Position numbers and translations under genes: made by a program
In this document: positions 1-10,900 of the stretch, piece after piece
Layout of the letters: each line of letters starts with the position of its first letter
How positions within the stretch are numbered: position 1 is the first letter of the stretch
NCBI GenBank assembly: GCA_023205875.1
Contig: CP060754.1
Coordinates: forward strand, 1,178,001-1,242,000
Direction: 5' to 3'
DNA length: 64,000 bases
Source: Chloropicon primus
Lineage: Eukaryota > Chlorophyta > Chloropicophyceae > Chloropicales > Chloropicaceae
Notes under the pieces: generated by a model
What the model saw: only the letters and a program-made list of their open reading frames with translations
Told to the model about the DNA's origin: nothing
Databases searched by the model: none

Positions 1-1692
1 GGGGCCGGGAAGCCAGCAAGCGACCCAAGTCCCAAAGAAAATGGTGGTAGTTTGAAGGACAAGGAGTCGAGCGTGGCGGAGATTCCGCTTTTCGGGGAAA
101 GCAGCACAAAGCCGGTCGTGGGTGGGTCACTCCAGAAAGAGGACCCGTCCACAAAGGTTCCGAGGCCACAGCTGGAGATCCAGACAAGGCCGGCAGCCAA
201 GCACAGGAGGGCAAAGTCTGCAGGCTTGTCCAGGCGGAAGAAGAGTCAGGTGGTGGAGATATCCGTATCAAAACGGGAGGAGATCCTTGGTACTTCTGGT
301 TCCGGGAGCCTGGGGAGCGACTTTTCTTTCTCCGCGGTTTCATCAGAGCAGGAGCTCAATCAGCTCATCTCAAACACGATCAGCATGACCCTTGAATCTC
401 AAAAGTCTGGGGTCAAGGCATCTCAGGACAAGGCGGACGCTTCTGCACCGCCGGCCGAGGAGGGCGCCGGCAAAGCAGAAGCCTCAAAAGAAGACCCGGA
501 GGAGAGCCTCGGCGATGATTACGGTCCAGTCTCTGTGGCACCCGAAGAAGCTTTTCAAGCCTCAGATTTCCTCCGCGAGCATTGTCGGGGGATCAGCTTC
601 GAGCCGTGGAACTCGTACTTCCAGGAGATCTCCGTCGACGAGATTAGGCAAGCCCTGGATTCCTCAAGCGCATCGAAGTTGTCCAAACAGGAGAAGAAGC
701 AGATCGAAGTCCAGTACAGGAACGTCGCCTTGAAGGAGCTCGAGGGGGCTTATAGAACCCTGGACGCTTCGCTCGTGGTTTTCCCGCTTTTGCAGTGGCT
801 CCATCTCTGGAGCGGCATGAAGGAGGGGGGAGCTCCTCATTCGGAGGAAGAAGGCATTTTGCTTAACGCCTGCAGTGAATTGGGGCTTGCCAAGGAGGGG
901 GAGGTGGCCATAAGCGAAAGGGTCGAGAGGGCCGGCGAGGGCGACGGGAGCACAAAGACGGGAAAGGGTTGCGCGGGTTCTGACGCCGTAGAGGAATTCA
1001 CCGCCATAGTTTCAGGGAGTTTCGACGAGTCCGAAGGTTCCATGGAAGCCAAGCTGAGGAGGGTCTTGCTATCCCAGCCTTCCGACTTGTGGTGCTCCGT
1101 CTTTTCGGGATCCTTGGAGAGGATTCTGACCTTGGAGCTCCCTTCTTTGTGCGAGGAAAGCTCGGCGGCCGAGAGGTTGGAGAAAAAGTTGGAGGTGATC
1201 TTTGACATGGGGTGGGGTTTGATCGGCCGGGAGTTTGCTTTTGAGCTCATGAATCAGGTCGTGGCCCACGACGATGGCAGCAGCTTGGGGCTGAGGGCGG
1301 TCGTCAGGGCCCTGTCCCACGGGATGGTGAGGAGGCAGGAGAAGGAGAACGCTCACGAGAGGGTCGCCGCGGAGATTTTTGAGATGGGAAGCAGAGCCAG
1401 CTCTGGTTTGGGAACCACGGCGCTCGAGATGTCTCTCAAGTACGACTTGAGCGGGAGCTTGGACGAGTCCAGCCTCAGGGAGGCTGAGGATGCGCTCCAG
1501 GAGACCCTCCGTCACCACCAGGGCGGGGGCTGGGGACGGGTCGCGAACTCCTCCGAGTGCAGCACGTGCGGAAACTTCGTCCAGCAGACGGACAACATCG
1601 TTGTCTTCAACGGTGGGGAGGTCTACCACGAGAGGTGCTGTTGCGAGGACGCCCCCGTGTCCAAGATGCCCCAAATCATGCCAACCCTTTAA
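1..1692 (+). CDS. 3' part of an unrecognised gene with a C-terminal half-LIM/zinc-finger-like motif (truncated by window edge)
   Basis: The frame is open from base 1 to the TAA at 1690-1692, so the start lies before the window. At least 563 residues are visible. The first ~170 are Ser/Lys/Glu-rich and look disordered. The middle (about 190-500) is helical and rich in Glu and Leu, with no family I recognise. The last 40 residues hold a Cys/His cluster of the form C-x2-C-x(~17)-H-x2-CCC, with the short run VVFNGGEVYHERC, which resembles the first zinc knuckle of a LIM domain or the C-terminal finger of vacuolar sorting (Vps8/Vps39-type) proteins. I cannot choose between these. The next gene (RCL1) follows on the same strand 200 bp later. 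The coding call rests on the long open frame and codon use (GAG, AAG, CTC, TCC) like the neighbours. Confidence 0.75.
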   Translation, partial: GAGKPASDPSPKENGGSLKDKESSVAEIPLFGESSTKPVVGGSLQKEDPSTKVPRPQLEIQTRPAAKHRRAKSAGLSRRKKSQVVEISVSKREEILGTSGSGSLGSDFSFSAVSSEQELNQLISNTISMTLESQKSGVKASQDKADASAPPAEEGAGKAEASKEDPEESLGDDYGPVSVAPEEAFQASDFLREHCRGISFEPWNSYFQEISVDEIRQALDSSSASKLSKQEKKQIEVQYRNVALKELEGAYRTLDASLVVFPLLQWLHLWSGMKEGGAPHSEEEGILLNACSELGLAKEGEVAISERVERAGEGDGSTKTGKGCAGSDAVEEFTAIVSGSFDESEGSMEAKLRRVLLSQPSDLWCSVFSGSLERILTLELPSLCEESSAAERLEKKLEVIFDMGWGLIGREFAFELMNQVVAHDDGSSLGLRAVVRALSHGMVRRQEKENAHERVAAEIFEMGSRASSGLGTTALEMSLKYDLSGSLDESSLREAEDALQETLRHHQGGGWGRVANSSECSTCGNFVQQTDNIVVFNGGEVYHERCCCEDAPVSKMPQIMPTL

Positions 1693-1891
1693 ACTAAACA
1701 AAGTACACGATCTATCATTCATCATCCTTCACCACCTCCCACCATCCATATCCATTCTGCAGAAGAGAAGGAAAATTTTCCTGCAGCCGCCTTGGCGTTG
1801 TTCGTGGAGGGAAAGGTGAAAGGTGGTGGTGGGTCGGTTGTCGTTCCCAGTCCCAGGCCGAGGGGGAAAGGAAAGCGAAGGGGGAGGGAGC

Positions 1892-3016
1892 ATGGTGATG
1901 GAGGTGGATTCACACCGGTGCTTGCGGATGGCCCTGGTGCTCAGCACCTTGGCCGGGACGCCGCTGCGTATAAAGAAGATCAGGGAGCGTGACGAGCGGC
2001 CCGGACTTCGTCCAGAGGAGGTCAGCCTCCTCCGTCTGTTGGAGAAACTCACCAACGGAACAATCGTGGAGATCAACGAGACGGGTACGAGTTTGAGGTA
2101 CAAGCCCGGCGTCATCGTCTCGGGGTCTCTGCGGCACGACTGCGGCAAGGGGAGAGCGATAGGATACTTCCTGGAACCCCTAGTCCTCCTCGCGCTGTTT
2201 GGGAAGAGGGCGTTGTCGATTACGCTGACGGGTATAACGAACGACGACGTGGACCCTTCCGTGGACTGCTTTCGCTCCGTGACGCTCCCTCTGCTTCGGG
2301 AGTTCGGCGTCGGAGAGGACGACCTGCAGAAGCCCTTGAAGCTCCAGATTAACAAGCGGGGGATGAGGCCCTTGGGGGGAGGGGAGGTGTTCTTCAACTG
2401 CCCGACGGTGAAGTCGATCAAGTCGGTGCGGGTTCTCGACGAGGGGATGGTGAAGCGGGTGAGAGGGATCGCTTACAGCTGCAACACCCCGCCGCACATG
2501 ACGATGAGGATGATCGACGGGGCGAGGGGTGTCCTGAACAAGCTCCTCGCGGACGTCTACATCTTCACGGACCACATGAACGGGGGCAAGGCTGGAGCTT
2601 CCCCTGGTTATGGGCTGGCTCTCATCGCGGAGTCCACCACGGGGAGCAGGATGTACACGGAGCAGTCCTGCAGCGCCAAGAGCGACGACGCAGGCGACGC
2701 CGATGCGCGGGCGAAGGCCCTGCCGGAGACCTTGGGTGAGAACTCTGCCATGATGCTCTTGGAGGAGGTGAAGCGAGGGGGGTACGTGGACAGCTCGCAC
2801 CAGGCCCTGGCGCTCACGCTGTGCGCCCTGTCCAGCCAGGACGGAATATCGCAGCTCAGGACGGGGCCTCTGACCCCTCACAGCGTCGAGATACTCCGGC
2901 TGATCCAGAAGTTCTTGAAGATAAAGTTCAAGATCGCTCCAGAGCAGCAGAGCCGAACGCTCTTCCTTTCGTGCATCGGCGCCGGCATCAAGAACTTGGC
3001 CAAGGGGGTAAACTAA
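1892..3016 (+). CDS. RCL1: RNA 3'-terminal phosphate cyclase-like protein, ribosome biogenesis factor
   Basis: Intronless, 374 residues, the usual size for RCL1. The start at 1892 is the first in-frame ATG; the frame runs further 5' but without Met. RCL1 works in the nucleolus with Bms1 and in 18S rRNA processing at site A2; it belongs to the RNA cyclase fold but is not a cyclase in yeast. Diagnostic runs are visible in order: LVLSTLAGTPLRIKKIR near residue 20, GLRPEEVSLLRLLEKLTNG near 45, GVIVSGSLRHDC near 80, ITNDDVDPSVDCFR near 125, RGMRPLGGGEVFFNCP near 165, and DHMNGGKAGASPGYGLALIAE near 235. The cyclase catalytic histidine region seems replaced, as in true RCL1 proteins. It is convergent with the next gene; an AATAAA-like string lies at 3064-3070. 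Confidence 0.96.
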   Translation: MVMEVDSHRCLRMALVLSTLAGTPLRIKKIRERDERPGLRPEEVSLLRLLEKLTNGTIVEINETGTSLRYKPGVIVSGSLRHDCGKGRAIGYFLEPLVLLALFGKRALSITLTGITNDDVDPSVDCFRSVTLPLLREFGVGEDDLQKPLKLQINKRGMRPLGGGEVFFNCPTVKSIKSVRVLDEGMVKRVRGIAYSCNTPPHMTMRMIDGARGVLNKLLADVYIFTDHMNGGKAGASPGYGLALIAESTTGSRMYTEQSCSAKSDDAGDADARAKALPETLGENSAMMLLEEVKRGGYVDSSHQALALTLCALSSQDGISQLRTGPLTPHSVEILRLIQKFLKIKFKIAPEQQSRTLFLSCIGAGIKNLAKGVN

Positions 3017-3083
3017 GAAGCTAAGCGAGGGGAGGGTTTTGGCATATCTACATACACTACATCCATAATAAAGTTATTTTCCT

Positions 3084-4523
3084 TTACCTGTTCCTCATAA
3101 ACGAGTTTTCCTTCGAAGCGCCTTTCCCCCTGCTGGGAGTCCTCACCAGAGGAGGCTTTGGCAAGTTGACCTTCCCCGGGGACACAGGCGTGTTCTGCCC
3201 CCAATCAGGAGCGCTCGTGAGGACGAGGTTAATGTCCGTCTCCTCGCCGCCAACGAAGCTCTCTCTGTTGTCCTGCTCCACGGGGTTTATGCTCATGCTT
3301 CCCTTCCTCGCAGACATTGCCGCGGCAAGCGCAGGGTCTTCCGTCGATTGAATCATCTGCAAGATGCCGAGGTCTTGGCTTCCGTTCAAAGTGTCCCCCC
3401 AGGAATTGTTGCCGCCGCCCATGCCTGCCGCTCCCGACTCGTCGATGGTCGAGTCAAGCTGCTTCTTTACGAAGTACGCACTCCTTGTCATACCCGCGTT
3501 GGCATCCATCTTTGGCCCCGCCTTCACCAAGTCTCCTTCCCTAATGGTGACCCCCGAGACAATCTTCATGCTCTCCATCATGCTGGGCAGGCCCCTCTGG
3601 GCCTTCTTCACGAACTCTGGAACAGGCTTGGCCAACTTGTTGGACACGCCGTTCTGCTTCTTCAAGGGGGAGACCTCGCCTTGGCGCTTGCCATTGGCCA
3701 GGCCCATGGCTGCACCTCCTGCAAGCTCGTCAGGCTTCGACTTGTCCGAGAACCGGAACTTGAGGGAGACGGACGAGGGCGGCAAGCGGTCCGGGTCCAG
3801 GCGGTTCAGGACCACGACCTGTCCCGACTGGTCGTAACCGTACTCCTTCCCCCTCAGCTCCTGCTGAAGGGCCTGGAGGCGCTTCTTCTCTTCCACATCG
3901 TTGGCCTCCGCCTGCCTCAGAACCTCCTGTGCATTCTTCCTCGCTTCGAGCTCGTCCCTCAGCCTTTGCTCGAGCTCCACCTGCTTCTGGGTCAGCTTCT
4001 TCCGATTCGAGCGGTCCACGATAGGCACAAGGCGACTCGTCTTGAGGGACTCTCTTCCCGTCCTCGCTCCCTTCAACGCACCCAAGTCTCCCGTCGAGGT
4101 CTGCTCCCTCAGCGTCTGCTTCTTCACCGGCGTCGCACTCAACTGCCTGCTCGACTTTCCTTGGGTCTTCTGCTTGGGCTGGTACTTGACACACAACACA
4201 CCTCGAGCCCAAGTGTCAATACTTGCTGGTGAGTGAACCTGCTCCGGCTCAGACACAAGGGACTGCCTCTGAGACTCGTTATCCGCACGGGAAACGAAGT
4301 TCAAGTCCACGGCATCCAGGCAAGCGGATAAGTTCTCTTCCACGGACTTTCGCACCACCCTCTCCAGGAGGTCAGGAGCTCTGGCCCTTGCTATGGCATT
4401 CGACATGACGGTGTCCAATATCGAAAGAGCGATGCTCCTCTTGTCACAGGACTCTTCCCACGCGTCCCAGTTGAAACCCTCGCCCGTCATCCCAACAAGC
4501 TCGTCCACCCCCTGAATCACCAT
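3084..4523 (-). CDS. C2orf81-like (DUF4639-type) coiled-coil protein, possibly flagellar
   Basis: Intronless, 479 residues, ATG at 4523. Residues 98-110 carry the run SPASIDTWARGVL; metazoan C2orf81 proteins have a matching S/D-x-W-A-x-G motif after an acidic N-terminal helical region, and I base the family guess on this. Residues ~170-235 are a strongly charged coiled coil. It is followed by YGYDQSGQVVVLNRLDP, a tyrosine-Asp-Gly turn often seen before short proline-rich motifs in ciliary proteins. The C-terminal 240 residues are low-complexity, rich in Ser, Lys, Gly and Pro. The family guess comes from memory of motifs, not a search. The ARMC2 gene elsewhere in the window supports a flagellate organism. 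No cleavable signal or membrane segment is visible. Confidence 0.5.
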   Translation of the reverse strand: MVIQGVDELVGMTGEGFNWDAWEESCDKRSIALSILDTVMSNAIARARAPDLLERVVRKSVEENLSACLDAVDLNFVSRADNESQRQSLVSEPEQVHSPASIDTWARGVLCVKYQPKQKTQGKSSRQLSATPVKKQTLREQTSTGDLGALKGARTGRESLKTSRLVPIVDRSNRKKLTQKQVELEQRLRDELEARKNAQEVLRQAEANDVEEKKRLQALQQELRGKEYGYDQSGQVVVLNRLDPDRLPPSSVSLKFRFSDKSKPDELAGGAAMGLANGKRQGEVSPLKKQNGVSNKLAKPVPEFVKKAQRGLPSMMESMKIVSGVTIREGDLVKAGPKMDANAGMTRSAYFVKKQLDSTIDESGAAGMGGGNNSWGDTLNGSQDLGILQMIQSTEDPALAAAMSARKGSMSINPVEQDNRESFVGGEETDINLVLTSAPDWGQNTPVSPGKVNLPKPPLVRTPSRGKGASKENSFMRNR

Positions 4524-4627
4524 GGTCCCTTAACTCTATAACTCGATATCTAGATGATAAAGGCCTTTTCTCTCTCTGTCTCTTTCTCAAGCGCGCGCAA
4601 TGGAACGGAATGGAATGGAATGTTTGT

Positions 4628-4909
4628 TCAGGCTGACGGCATTCCTCCTCTGTCACGTCTCTTCCTTGCCAAGGCGCTGCCTTTGACCCTTCCGGCGTCG
4701 TCCGTTGCCGTCCTCGTCCTTCCCTTGGTCGTTGCCTTGGAAATGATTTTCAAGTCAAACTTCAGGAGCTCCTCAGGAGGGAGAGGGAGGGGGTCCATCG
4801 ATGCAGACCCGATGCAAGGGAGGGGGACGAACGGCGAGGGGAGGGTTGGGTCTGGCGTGAGTGTCCGTGTGGCAAAGGGCTTCGGCGTCATTGAAATCTT
4901 GCATTGCAT
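4628..4909 (-). CDS. Possible small basic protein (93 or 56 residues), unrecognised
   Basis: A minus-strand frame of 93 codons between two minus-strand genes, upstream of the C2orf81-like gene. The last 56 codons, from an internal ATG at 4798, use the codons of the neighbouring genes (GAG, CTC, CTG, AAG, AGG, GCC). They read LPPEELLKFDLKIISKATTK, then a Lys/Arg-rich tail. The first 37 codons are Pro/Thr-rich and could be 5' leader. No family is recognised. It could be a real small nuclear or RNA-binding protein or a chance frame in a GC-rich 520-bp gap. Transcript or homologue evidence would be needed to keep it. Confidence 0.35.
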   Translation of the reverse strand: MQCKISMTPKPFATRTLTPDPTLPSPFVPLPCIGSASMDPLPLPPEELLKFDLKIISKATTKGRTRTATDDAGRVKGSALARKRRDRGGMPSA

Positions 4910-5043
4910 TGTGCTTTCAATGGACTACCGAGGACCGGGCCCGGGCCGCTGCGTGTGTGTGTGTGTGGGAGTTCGTGTGTGCGAGCGAGGGAGGGAGGGA
5001 AAAGCCACCAGGCCTGGGTGTCAAGTTTGTATACAAAAGTTCC

Positions 5044-6471
5044 TCATTTTCCTTGAAGAAAAGATTTGATGATCTCCCTGTGTGCTGGTGAGCCCACGAC
5101 ACTGAGGGAGATCGTGGGGCTCGAAGCGTAGGACAAGAGCTTATGCACCCGGCCCACCGCGTCTGCAAACCTCCCCGGGTCCACCTCTCCCGACTTCACG
5201 GCCCTGAAAATCGCTTCGATGGCCTCGTTCTGGCTCGACTCGGAGTGGCAGACGAGGAACATGTCCACGCCAGCCTTCAGTGAACGCACGATAGCCTCCC
5301 CGAGGCTAAAGTTTTTCGTGATCGCTCCCATCTCCATGTCATCAATGAATACCGCCCCCCTGAAACCCAAATCCTTCTTCAGAAAGTCGACTACGAACTT
5401 GCTCATTGAGGCAGGGATGCCGAGGTCCACCTCGGAAGGGCTTTGGAGCTCCGGGACGAGGAGGTGCCCCACCATGATCGCCGCAACGTCGTTTTCTATC
5501 GCTCTTTCGAACGGTGGAATCTCCGTTTCCAGCAGGCGAGCGCGACTGTGTTTGATGACAGGAATGTCGACGTGGCTGTCTTGGGAGGTATCGCCGTGTC
5601 CAGGAAAGTGCTTCGCACAGGCCGCAACGCCCTCCTCTTGGATGGACGTGATGAACGCACCCCCGAGCTCCCCAACGTCCTTGCTGCTGGAACTGTACGA
5701 CCGGTCGCCGATGACAGGGTTCTTGGGGTTGGAGTCCACGTCCAGCACCGGGGCGAGGTCCATGTCCACGTTCACAGCTTTGAGCTCCGCGGCCATCACC
5801 TGGGTGCGGAGGAAAAGACAAGAAGCAGTCAGTACGTGCGCGGGTGAGCAAAAAAAAATGAATGCGATCGTGCTTACCTTTGCGATTCTGGTGACCGCAC
5901 CCTTCCTGTCCTCGCAAGATGCAATTCTCCTCGCGGAGGGTATGTCGGTGAAGCTCTCCTGGCTCGTAAGCCTCGCCACTTTCCCACCCTCCTGGTCCGT
6001 CATGACGAGAAGCTTGCGGCCGTGCGCCAGCGCCTCCAGTTTCATGCTCGAGCATAGAGACTTGACCTGATCCGGGGACTCGACGTTCCTCCCGAACAGA
6101 ATCGTGGCCACGGATCCTGCGGGCGGCCGATGGAACGGCACCGAAGCCAAAGCAGCGAGCGTCAGTTCCCACCTCTCCTTCCCCTACTGCTCGCACGAGC
6201 AGGGCAGAGCAGAGCATCCACCTCCTCGGATCAAGTCCTAAGATTGAGTCTTACCTTTTGCGATCAATCTCTTGGCGTGGCCGTTCGCCTCCCTGCACGG
6301 CGAATCGAACCCGAAGACAACGAGGCTCGCGCACAACCTCCGAACCTCCTCCTCCTCCTCCTCACTCCACTCTCGTCCCTCCCTCCTCATGCCATCATCA
6401 TCTTCATCACGCAAGGGAGCGCGCGCGAGAAAAAGCCTCGTGTTTAGTCGCCCGAGCGCCACATTTCGCAA
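5044..6471 (-). CDS. Glycoside hydrolase family 3, NagZ-type beta-N-acetylglucosaminidase (3 exons)
   Basis: My model joins 6471-6255, 6116-5878 and 5799-5044 (403 residues). Both introns are GT-AG; the second, 78 bp, is in frame and so is hidden in the open frame. NagZ enzymes cut terminal GlcNAc from muropeptides or chitin oligomers. Visible in order: LVVFGFDS (exon 1), TILFGRNVESPDQ, LLVMTDQEGGKVARL, the acid/base loop KHFPGHGDTSQDSHVD, IMVGHLLVPEL, and FIDDMEMGAI, which holds the nucleophile Asp (as in SDDLxM of NagZ). The size fits single-domain NagZ rather than large plant GH3 enzymes. An alternative ATG at 6390 would shorten the N-terminus by 27 residues. It is attractive because the shared promoter element at 6473-6509 otherwise abuts the ATG. 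Divergent from a GH25 gene. Confidence 0.92.
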
Positions 6472-6472
6472 G

Positions 6473-6509
6473 AGAGGGCTCCGCGGAAAGCCCTCGTCAC
6501 GACGATTCC
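6473..6509 (+). promoter_or_regulatory. Divergent-promoter element, copy 1 (GH3/GH25)
   Basis: Reads GAGGGCTCCGCGGAAAG, then five bases, then TCACGACGATTCC. It aligns with copy 3, where the parts are GCGAGGGCTCTTTCGAAA and ACACGACGCTTCC. It lies between the GH3 (-) and GH25 (+) start codons. It is a weaker match, because TTTCGAAAG is changed to CGCGGAAAG. It belongs to the family described in the findings. Confidence 0.45.
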
Positions 6510-6621
6510 ATCGGCGACCCCTCCCATCGCTTCCCTCCCCCTCCTCGACCCCAGAACTTACCTCAATTACAAGGCGTCCGTCGTCGTTCCCCCTCGCTTG
6601 TGTCAGGAGAGAGAGGCGGCA

Positions 6622-7580
6622 ATGGCCTATATTCCCAGTGCGATGAAGGGAGGGATGGTGCCGGTGGCAGCATGCCTGCTGGTTATGGTCCTAGGGTCCA
6701 TGGGAAGCGTCTGCTGCGACAGCATCTTTGACAAGTCAAGGGGTCCATTCCAACAAAGAGGGTACCAACTTGTGGTTGATGTGAGTTCACCGGTGACTGC
6801 AAAGCAATGGAGTTGCCTGAGAGGCCAGCTTGAGGTCTACCAGGTTATTGTGAGAGCATGGAGGAGCTTGGGCACCATGGATGCCAACGCGAATGCGACT
6901 ATTGCTGCAGCCCATGCCGCCGGCATCGACAAAGTCGACGTATACATGTTCCCCTGCATCAAGTGCCTCCAATTTGAGCAGCAGGTGGATGGGATGCTTC
7001 TAGGTCTTGAGACGTCCAAGTACGACAGGGTCTGGCTGGACGTGGAGGTGAGTGGCGGTGCCAGGGGCGTGGGAGCAAAATTGCAAAGCCGTTTCGATGA
7101 TGCTGACGTTCGACCGCTATTCCTTGCTTTCTTTGACTCGCCAGGGCGTCCAGTACTGGACCAGCAGCTGCGACACGAACTTGCAGTACTTTGAGGAGCT
7201 CATGGCAATCCTGGTTCAGAGGCTGGGGGTGACAAGGGTAGGAGTCTACGTGAGCCCAACCAGCTGGAAGGCTCTCATGTGCGACTACTACACGCCTTTC
7301 TCCTCGGTCGTACCTCTATGGGTGAGTGCAGCATCTTCCCCCCCTCGGCTCGGTTCCCGAACGCGTTGTTCCTGACCCCTGCGCTCTCTAGTATCCTCAT
7401 TACGATAACAACTACGGGTTCCAGGACTTTCCTCCGGCCGGGTACGGTGGCTGGAGCCATCCAAGCATCAAGCAGTACCTCGGGAGTGCTTCGGCTTGCG
7501 ATGCATCGATCGACATCAGTTCCAAGTTTGTACTAAACCCCTACCCCAACCCACCATCCGCCAGTCCGCTTGCATCCTAA
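6622..7580 (+). CDS. Secreted GH25 lysozyme-like protein (3 exons)
   Basis: Exons 6622-7047, 7145-7321 and 7392-7580 give 263 residues; both introns are GT-AG and phase 0. The first 35 residues form a signal peptide (hydrophobic run VPVAACLLVMVLG). The mature part follows the animal/amoebozoan GH25 pattern: GYQLVVDVSS (catalytic Asp on strand 1), VIVRAWRSLG, KVDVYMFPCIKC, and YDRVWLDVEV, which supplies the Asp-x-Glu pair of GH25 muramidases. The C-terminal HPSIKQYLGSASACDASIDI matches the final strand of the family (usually Q-Y-x-D). GH25 enzymes hydrolyse the MurNAc-GlcNAc bond of bacterial walls. With a signal peptide this one should act outside the cell or in a digestive vacuole. A weaker alternative splice (donor after AAGTTT near 7528) would change the last residues. 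Confidence 0.88.
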
Positions 7581-7823
7581 AAGATCCTGTTCGTCTTGCA
7601 GCAAACTTTTGTTCACGAGCTTACTCCTCCTTGCCCAGGGGCGCGGTCGTCCTTGCGGAAGGGACAGACTCCCACCTTCCCCTCTTCCTATCTTTAGGCC
7701 TAAAACTGCATCGCTCCTTGCATCATCATCACTATCACTATCATCGTGGCAGCAAAGACAAAGCGAGAAGGAGCCAAAGGTACCAAAGGAAAGAGGAACT
7801 GTCACATCTAGTCCATCTGTCTC

Positions 7824-7864
<41 letters not shown>

Positions 7865-7966
7865 CACCGACTGAAGGAGCCAGTTCCTCCTCCTGCTGCT
7901 GCTATGCCACACACATGATTTCAGAATTTTCTGCGACCCCCAAGGAGGCAAGACACCTCAGCGACC
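7581..7966. other. Intergenic gap with a (CT)n tract
   Basis: No gene is supported here. It holds an A/C-rich stretch, a run of about 15 CT repeats at 7829-7860 and a TCC/TGC-rich stretch before the WASHC4 start codon. It is probably the 3' end of the GH25 transcript and the promoter/5' UTR of the next gene. Confidence 0.6.
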
Positions 7967-10900
7967 ATGGCGTCGCTCCCGCTTCCAGGTAAGGAGGGCA
8001 GACCACCTCATCCGAACACCTCACACGGTTGATCCTGACCGTGTTCCCGCCGTTCTTTGACTTGGCTCCACCTTGCCGCTAACTTTGCTCTTGGCTTCGT
8101 TTCCTCTGGTTGGGTCCTGGTCCTGGTCCTGGTTGGTTTGGCACAGGGGAAACGCTGGCAGCGATAGAAGAGGAGTTCGAGTCCTTCCGCAGGCTCAGCG
8201 AGGAGTTCATCGATGGATCCAAAGGCCTGCTTGTGGACCTCGAGCCGTTTTCGGGTGAAACTTCAGGACAGTTTCACTTGGAGAACAAGGTGACTCGACC
8301 GATAAAGAACGTGGTCCTTCCCAAGAGGAGGGAGCCACTGAACAAAATAGTGGAAGGGGCGGAGACAGGGAACGATGCGGTGGAGAAGATCATACTCGTC
8401 TTCGGTTTCCTTAGGAATGAGGTACGAATTCTCAAGGAGAAAGCTCTGGAGACCACGGTGCCGTTCCTGCTGCTTTTTGGAGAGTCCATGGAGGCCGAGG
8501 GGGACAACAACACTGTCAAGGACGGGGATGGCCACCTGAAGTTCGCAAAAGGGATCAAAGGCCTGATAAAGGCGCTGGAGCTCGTGGAGAGAACGAGGGA
8601 CGTGCTCACTAACCTGGTCCGGCAGTGCTATGCCGTGCACGCGGACTCGGGGGACAACTTGGCCCTTTACAAGACTTTCCAGGACGCGGGGCTCAAGTCT
8701 GTTATGATGTCCATAGGGACGTGCCTGTACATTCTTCTGCTCGTGGACTCTGCGATCAGGCACAACCCGCTGCTCCTCACGTGCAGCTCCATGTTTCAAG
8801 GAACGCTGAGCACGCTCTCCTCGCAGCCAGAAAAGTATGGCTTGACGTCCGAGGAGGTGGACAAGTTGACGTGGGACCTGCAGAACGTGGACAGGTTGAT
8901 CTCGTCTCAGGGCAACTTTCAGAGCGCCATCGAGCACGTCCTGACCGAGATCGAGGTCAGCTCGAAGAGCATCAAGTCCCTTCTCAAGCAGATGCACGCC
9001 GTCGTAAGCGAAAGCCTGAGCCACTGCATTCAGAGGAACGACCACGGGGTGGAGTCCCCCTACGAGAACGAGATACTTCTGCAGAACCTCTGCCTTACGA
9101 TTCTGTACACTTGGATATCCGGGGATACGACGGACAAGAAGGTGCTCCGACTGTCGACTGATGTCTCGAAAGCTATTCCTGTCGTCCCGCTGTACGGTCA
9201 CATGATCTTGGTCATCTCCGACATGCTGGAGCAGCTCCTGCACCCTTCGTGGCTCAAGGAGAAGCCGAGCGACTTCAAAGTTAAGTCGAAGAAGAATCAG
9301 CTTGCCTTCCTTGCGCAGCTGGACGAGACCTTCGTGAGCCGCTCCAGAGCTCTGATCAAGAGTCTAACGTCCTGGTGCATCACCGTGGACGACGAGATTC
9401 CGAAGAACATGAACTCCACGGACGTCTTCGCCTACGCGCTGAAAACTCTGAAGGACGGGCTCCACAACGTCGGCTCGCTCCAGGGGCTTCTGGTCACGTT
9501 TCTGGAGCTCCACACGCAGATGGAAAAGCCCGTGAACAAGGTTCAGATCAAGATGGTCTGCCAGGCGGCGGCGATGCTGAAGATAGTCGAGAGGGTCTTC
9601 AACAAGCGCTCTGCCGTGCTGCTGCAGATGATACCTTACATTCTCAGCACTGTCCAGGCCAAAATGTTCTCGATCTTGGAGCCGCTGAGGAGGAAGCTTG
9701 AGGCGGACATCGAGACCGGGCCGAAAAAGGGTCTCAAGGGCCTGCTCTCCTCGAAGGATGCCGACGAGATGAAGCTCGATGCGTACGCCTTGGTCACCAT
9801 CGCGCTTCACGCTCTCGACGGCCAGACGTCTTCCCAAAGGATTGCTCTGGTCTCCCTCATCTTCGACCTGCTGAAGGACCTGCAGCAGATCAAGGGGGAC
9901 AAAGCGACGGACCTCATGGTGTTCCTGAGCTTACTGAACTTGATGTACGAGTACGAGAAGCTGCTGGATGCGAAGTGCGACTGCTCCTTCCTGATCTTTA
10001 GCTCTGACATCCTTGGAAAGTTCCTCACCGAGGTCTTCGAGGACTTCAAGCTGCACTCCCAGGTGTACTACGTGGTCAACGCCTTCCACGACGGCCAGAA
10101 GCTCATCGCGAAGAGTGGGCTGGAGAACGAGTGCATGGTGACATTCAGCAAGAACTTGGAAAAGCTGTTCTTGACCAGCTTTGTGGAGCCCCTGCACAGG
10201 ATGATAGAGAACGATTTGAGGTTTCACTTGCACTCGGAGCGGATCGAGGGCATGACGAGGAAGAATCCTTTGGAGGACAAGCAGTCTGACATCACGCCCC
10301 TGCTGGGGATGAGCCCAATTGCTTTCCACACGAGCCTCACGAGCATTAGGGACCAGATCACTCACTACTTGAACCAGACTTTCTACAATCACACCGCGAT
10401 CGGTCTGCAAAACTGGAAGACGTACAACGAGATGTTGAACCTCGCTGGGAACAAGTACGGGCTGAGACTCTCGGAGATCCACCTTCCTCAGCACACGTTG
10501 GAGCAGGGCCTCGACGTTCTCGAGATCATGCGAAACATTCACATCTTTGTGATCAAGTACAACTACAATCTCCATCTGCAGACGTTCGTGGAGAAGCTGG
10601 CGGACTCCGTGGACAGGAAGCACCTGAACACGATCAGCATTCGGCACATCGCAAACTCGATTCGATCCCACGGCATCGGGATCGTGAACACGACGATCAA
10701 CTACGTGTACCAGTACCTGACCAAGAAGTTGGAGGTCCTCACCACGTTCTTGTACGACGACCACATCAAGTCGAGGCTCAAGCGGGAGATGCATTTCTTC
10801 AGCGAGAAGCAGGAGGAGCTGGACCACGAGTATCCTTTCGAGAGGGCCGTGAATTTCAACAAGGACATCAGGAAGCTGGGGGTTACTAACAATGGCATGA

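Noticed and set aside
6290-6330. tRNA T-arm-like string on the minus strand (GGGTTCGATTC)
   Set aside because: It lies in exon 1 of the GH3 gene, and no acceptor, D or anticodon arm pairs around it.
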